This document shows positions 5,533 through 7,695 of a DNA stretch of 7,695 nt, in pieces. The stretch covers positions 1 to 7,695 of the forward strand of contig DAOUMU010000441.1 of the NCBI GenBank assembly GCA_034409055.1, written 5' to 3'. Each line of letters starts with the position of its first letter. The first letter of the stretch is position 1. Below the pieces are notes generated by a model that was not told the DNA's origin, did not search any database, and saw only the letters and a list, made by a program, of their open reading frames with translations. The DNA comes from DAOUMU01 sp034409055 (GTDB lineage: Bacteria > Chloroflexota > Anaerolineae > 4572-78 > J111). A program made the position numbers and the translations under genes.

Positions 5533-7116
5533 ATGACGAAATTAAAAAAGCATTTAGAAACCCTGACCACACTTGATTTGCTGGCTCTGAAAAAAAGTGA
5601 GCCGGAGCTTGAGTACGCCTTCAAACACATTTTTACCCAGGAGTCGGTCTACAAAAGCTTGCTCCGCACCGACCGCCGCCAGCTTCACCAGCAAATCGGT
5701 GAGGCCCTGGAAGCCGTCTTTGCTGCCCTTTCTACCCCGACGCAGGCCGGGGATGAAGGAGCAGGGGACGACATCACCCTGTTGCTGGCCTACCATTTCG
5801 AACAAAGTGGGGACAAAGAGCGCGCTTTAAAGTACCTCAAAATTGCCTCGAAAAATGCGCATGCGGCTTATGCTAATCAAGAAGCCGAAGAACTCTACAG
5901 CCGGGCCCTGGCCTTGCTGGATGGGCACGACTATCCCAACCGCTGGGACTTGCTGGCCGGTCGCGAGCAAATCCTCGACCGTTTAGGGAAGCGTGACCAG
6001 CAGGCCACAGATTTAACCCTGATGCAAACCCTGGCCGAGTTGATGGCCGATGGTCTGCGCCTGGCCACAACCCATAACCGGCGAGCCGTCTATTTTGACA
6101 AAATTAGCGAATATCAAGCCGGGGCCGAGGCGGCTGAAGTGGGCTTGCAGGTGGCCCGTCGCTCCGGTAACAAACGACTGGAAGCGCAGAGCCTCAATCT
6201 GTTGGCCCGGGCGGCCTGGCGTCGTTTTGATTACGTGGCCGTGCAAAAATGGGCCAACCAGGCTTTAGAGGCTTTGAAAGTAGTGGGCGACCCTGCGGTC
6301 AGAACTACCAGCCTCTTACACCTGGGCCGGGCCAGTTATCGCCTGGGGCAATATGATGCGGCCCTCGATTATATCTGGGCGGCTCAGAACCTGACCAGCT
6401 ATACCAATAATCGGGATAGTGATGCCCTGGCCGATCTTATTTTGGGTTGGATTTACCAACGCCTGGGTAATTACGAAGCAGCCGAGAAGCACTATCAATT
6501 AAACCTGGACAAACGACGCACCATCGGCGACCGTTACGGCGAAGCGACCGCTCTAAGCCATCTCGGCTGGCTGGCTTGTGACCGGCTCAAACACCAAGAT
6601 GGCTTAGGTTACTGCCAGGAGGCTTTGGACATTTCCCGCATCATCGGCGATCGGGAAAATGAGGCCTACGCCCTGAGCGGCATGGGGCTTAACTATGAAA
6701 ACCTGGACAATCTGGACCTGGCTGCGTCAACCTACCAGGCAGCCCTGGCTATTCATCGCGAAATTGGGGCCACCACCTTGAGAACTTTTGATCAAGCTGG
6801 CCTGGCCCGGGTGGCTCTGGCCCAGCAAAATTTTGAGACAGCCCATGAGCATATTATGGCTGTGGTCGGTTGGATTTTGGCCGGCAATGCCCAAAATTTT
6901 TGGGACCCCTGGACGATTTATCAATCTGCCTATAAAGTCTTAACTGCCTTGGGGGAAACGGACACCGCCGGCACCATCTTGGATGAGGCCCACACCATCC
7001 TTCACCAACGAGCCAAAGAAATCAGCGACCAGGAGTTACGCCACTGCTTCCTCAACCGGGTCGCTGTAAATCGGGAGATCGAGCAGGCGTGGCACGGAAG
7101 GCGCGGTTCAGAGTAA
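5533..7116 (+). CDS. Helical/TPR region of the cyclase-ATPase protein (3' part of a split gene)
   Basis: A 527-residue product with no catalytic domain. Residues 1-60 (KHLETLTTLDLL, EPELEYAFKHIFTQESVYKSLL, RRQLHQQIGEALE) are the segment that follows the ATPase in cyclase/ATPase/TPR proteins and does not normally begin a protein. A helical region (about 84-210, AYHFEQSGDKERALKYLKIASKNA) follows, then about six TPR-like units near 217-250, 257-290, 298-330, 337-370, 377-410 and 417-450 (for example LGNYEAAEKHYQLNLDKRRTIGD), a protein-binding surface. The ATG at 5533 is the first in frame after a stop at 5527-5529 and has only a weak GGGA (5521-region) upstream, at a long spacing. If expressed it would have to pair with the cyclase half; otherwise it is a remnant. 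No damage is seen within it. Confidence 0.8.
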   Translation: MTKLKKHLETLTTLDLLALKKSEPELEYAFKHIFTQESVYKSLLRTDRRQLHQQIGEALEAVFAALSTPTQAGDEGAGDDITLLLAYHFEQSGDKERALKYLKIASKNAHAAYANQEAEELYSRALALLDGHDYPNRWDLLAGREQILDRLGKRDQQATDLTLMQTLAELMADGLRLATTHNRRAVYFDKISEYQAGAEAAEVGLQVARRSGNKRLEAQSLNLLARAAWRRFDYVAVQKWANQALEALKVVGDPAVRTTSLLHLGRASYRLGQYDAALDYIWAAQNLTSYTNNRDSDALADLILGWIYQRLGNYEAAEKHYQLNLDKRRTIGDRYGEATALSHLGWLACDRLKHQDGLGYCQEALDISRIIGDRENEAYALSGMGLNYENLDNLDLAASTYQAALAIHREIGATTLRTFDQAGLARVALAQQNFETAHEHIMAVVGWILAGNAQNFWDPWTIYQSAYKVLTALGETDTAGTILDEAHTILHQRAKEISDQELRHCFLNRVAVNREIEQAWHGRRGSE

Positions 7117-7117
7117 G

Positions 7118-7214
7118 TCGGGCGTGTTTCATTTCAGTTGTAGGGCAATTTACTAAATTGCTTTCGAACACGTTAGCAACTTGCGTAAGTACAAATCATT
7201 TGAAATGCACCCGA
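7118..7214. repeat. Nested palindromic intergenic repeat
   Basis: TCGGGCGTGTTTCA (7118-7131) pairs with TGAAATGCACCCGA (7201-7214) at 11 of 14 positions, all three differences being transitions. Inside is a perfect hairpin GCAATTT-ACT-AAATTGC (7145-7161). This is typical of a decayed palindromic element lying between convergent genes. Confidence 0.45.
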
Positions 7215-7221
7215 ATGATTT
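7193..7221. repeat. 8-bp inverted repeat AAATCATT/AATGATTT
   Basis: AAATCATT (7193-7200) and AATGATTT (7214-7221) are perfect complements around a 13-base loop containing the CACCCG string shared with the insertion at 5491-5500. It competes with the larger 7118-7214 fold. Confidence 0.4.
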
Positions 7222-7255
7222 GAAACGAGTCTGCGAACCGTTTCGATTAGTTTTT
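7219..7255 (+). terminator. Possible intrinsic terminator after the TPR coding part
   Basis: GAAACG (7222-7227) can pair with CGTTTC (7239-7244) around an 11-base loop, followed after a few bases by TTTTT (7251-7255). The stem is short and AT-rich, so it is a weak candidate; it overlaps the stop codon of the convergent gene. Confidence 0.3.
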
Positions 7256-7695
7256 CAAAATAACAGGCAAATAAACCTTATTCCCATCAATCACGTCAAT
7301 CAGAACCCCCATCAAGGCATAAATCCCCAACTCATCCACCGGCGCCGACAGAGCCTTATCCACCTCGCTCGGCTCACCCCCCACCTCCTGCCAGACCTTA
7401 TCCGCTGCCGACCAATAGTAAATGGCCGTGTCGGTATAGACCCCCATCACCGCCGGATGGTAGTGCAGCAGGACCAACCCTTCTTTGTCCAACTGGGTTA
7501 ACGCTCCGGACAACCTGACCTCATAGGCACTGCCAATGATCTGCTTACCGGCTGGCAGTGGCCCCGGCACGTAGCCCGTCGGCAGGACGGTGGCATACAC
7601 ATCCGCTGGCACACTGTCCGCTGGCAAATGCAACTCAAAGTTGCCATCTTCCGAGTAGAGGGCATTGGTCGTGATGGCCTGCACGTATTGCAGGT
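7247..7695 (-). CDS. C-terminal part of an exported Chloroflexota-type protein (runs off the window)
   Basis: The frame is open to the window edge, so at least 148 residues of a longer protein are present; a GTG at 7682-7684 is probably internal because coding-like sequence (LQY) continues upstream. The visible part is rich in beta-strand-like stretches (FELHLPADSV, GLVLLHYHPAVMG, AIYYWSAADKVWQEVGG, ELGIYALMG) and resembles the ZU5-like or beta-sandwich end domains of extracytoplasmic proteins, where a 'strand, W, hG.YAL' pattern closes the fold. It ends DGNKVYLPVILKN. I associate YLPLVLK/R-like tails with secreted Chloroflexota proteins, where they may help sorting or anchoring. No enzymatic motif is visible and the N-terminal domains are unknown. 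It converges on the cyclase locus with 130 bp between the stops. Confidence 0.7.
   Translation of the reverse strand, partial: LQYVQAITTNALYSEDGNFELHLPADSVPADVYATVLPTGYVPGPLPAGKQIIGSAYEVRLSGALTQLDKEGLVLLHYHPAVMGVYTDTAIYYWSAADKVWQEVGGEPSEVDKALSAPVDELGIYALMGVLIDVIDGNKVYLPVILKN

Larger units (their letters stand above)
3590..7116 (+). pseudogene. Whole locus: cyclase-ATPase-TPR gene split by repeat insertion
   Basis: The two coding parts make one protein of about 1,115-1,125 residues in the order usual for this family: cyclase, AAA/STAND ATPase, then helical and TPR repeats. The first part stops right after the motif VASVIGRTF...VLAYIL. The second starts a few residues before LETLTTLDLLALKKSEPELEYAFKH, which in relatives follows that motif by some ten to twenty residues. 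The parts are in different frames (start codons 1,943 bases apart, not divisible by three), and the DNA between is repetitive. Whether this is a dead gene or two separately translated subunits cannot be decided from the sequence; neither coding part has any other lesion, which suggests a recent event or retained function. Confidence 0.65.

Noticed and set aside
3590..7116. Cyclic-nucleotide anti-phage system (Pycsar or CBASS)
   Set aside because: The cyclase is fused to an ATPase and TPRs as in ordinary signalling proteins, and no nucleotide-sensing effector gene is next to it.

Overview
The window looks like chromosomal DNA of a Chloroflexota (Anaerolineae-like) bacterium. This is inferred from three things: a very large class III cyclase / STAND-type ATPase / TPR protein, a secreted-type protein ending in YLPVILKN (a tail I associate with exported Chloroflexota proteins), and intergenic DNA full of small palindromic repeats. 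No RNA gene, CRISPR array or replication origin was seen.

Layout. Positions 1-124 hold a small inverted-repeat element bounded by TA at both ends (MITE-like, IS630/Tc1 style). Positions 190-1308 (minus) encode a membrane acyltransferase-3 protein. Just upstream of it an intact insertion sequence (about 1347-2952, minus-strand DDE transposase at 1493-2815) has landed inside the first unit of an 82-bp tandem repeat array. Joining the flanks and dropping one copy of a 10-bp duplication (TATCTCTCTC) gives a unit of exactly 82 bp, the same length as the next unit (3019-3100). The array ends near 3180. Positions 3181-3589 are non-coding. They hold a GTGA-N6-TCAC palindrome, a weak promoter candidate and a ~192-bp imperfect inverted repeat (3379-3570) that stops 19 bp before the next start codon.

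Positions 3590-7116 (plus) are one large signalling gene now split in two. The 5' part (3590-5398) encodes an apparently complete adenylate cyclase domain and ATPase module. The 3' part (5533-7116) encodes the rest of the ATPase-linked helical region and a run of TPRs. Between them lies roughly 130-155 bp of non-coding repeat DNA: three 8-bp units, then a hairpin with perfect 17-bp arms. It brings a stop codon and a frame change. Either the gene is broken or its product is now made as two polypeptides.

Positions 7117-7246 hold several palindromes between convergent genes. Positions 7247-7695 (minus) are the 3' end of an exported-type protein that runs off the window.

The genes do not form an operon. 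The common theme is heavy remodelling by small repeats and one IS: the upstream region of the acyltransferase, the leader of the cyclase and the cyclase coding sequence have all been invaded. I found no convincing new defence or biosynthetic system; the split cyclase and the IS-in-repeat junction are the points most worth following.
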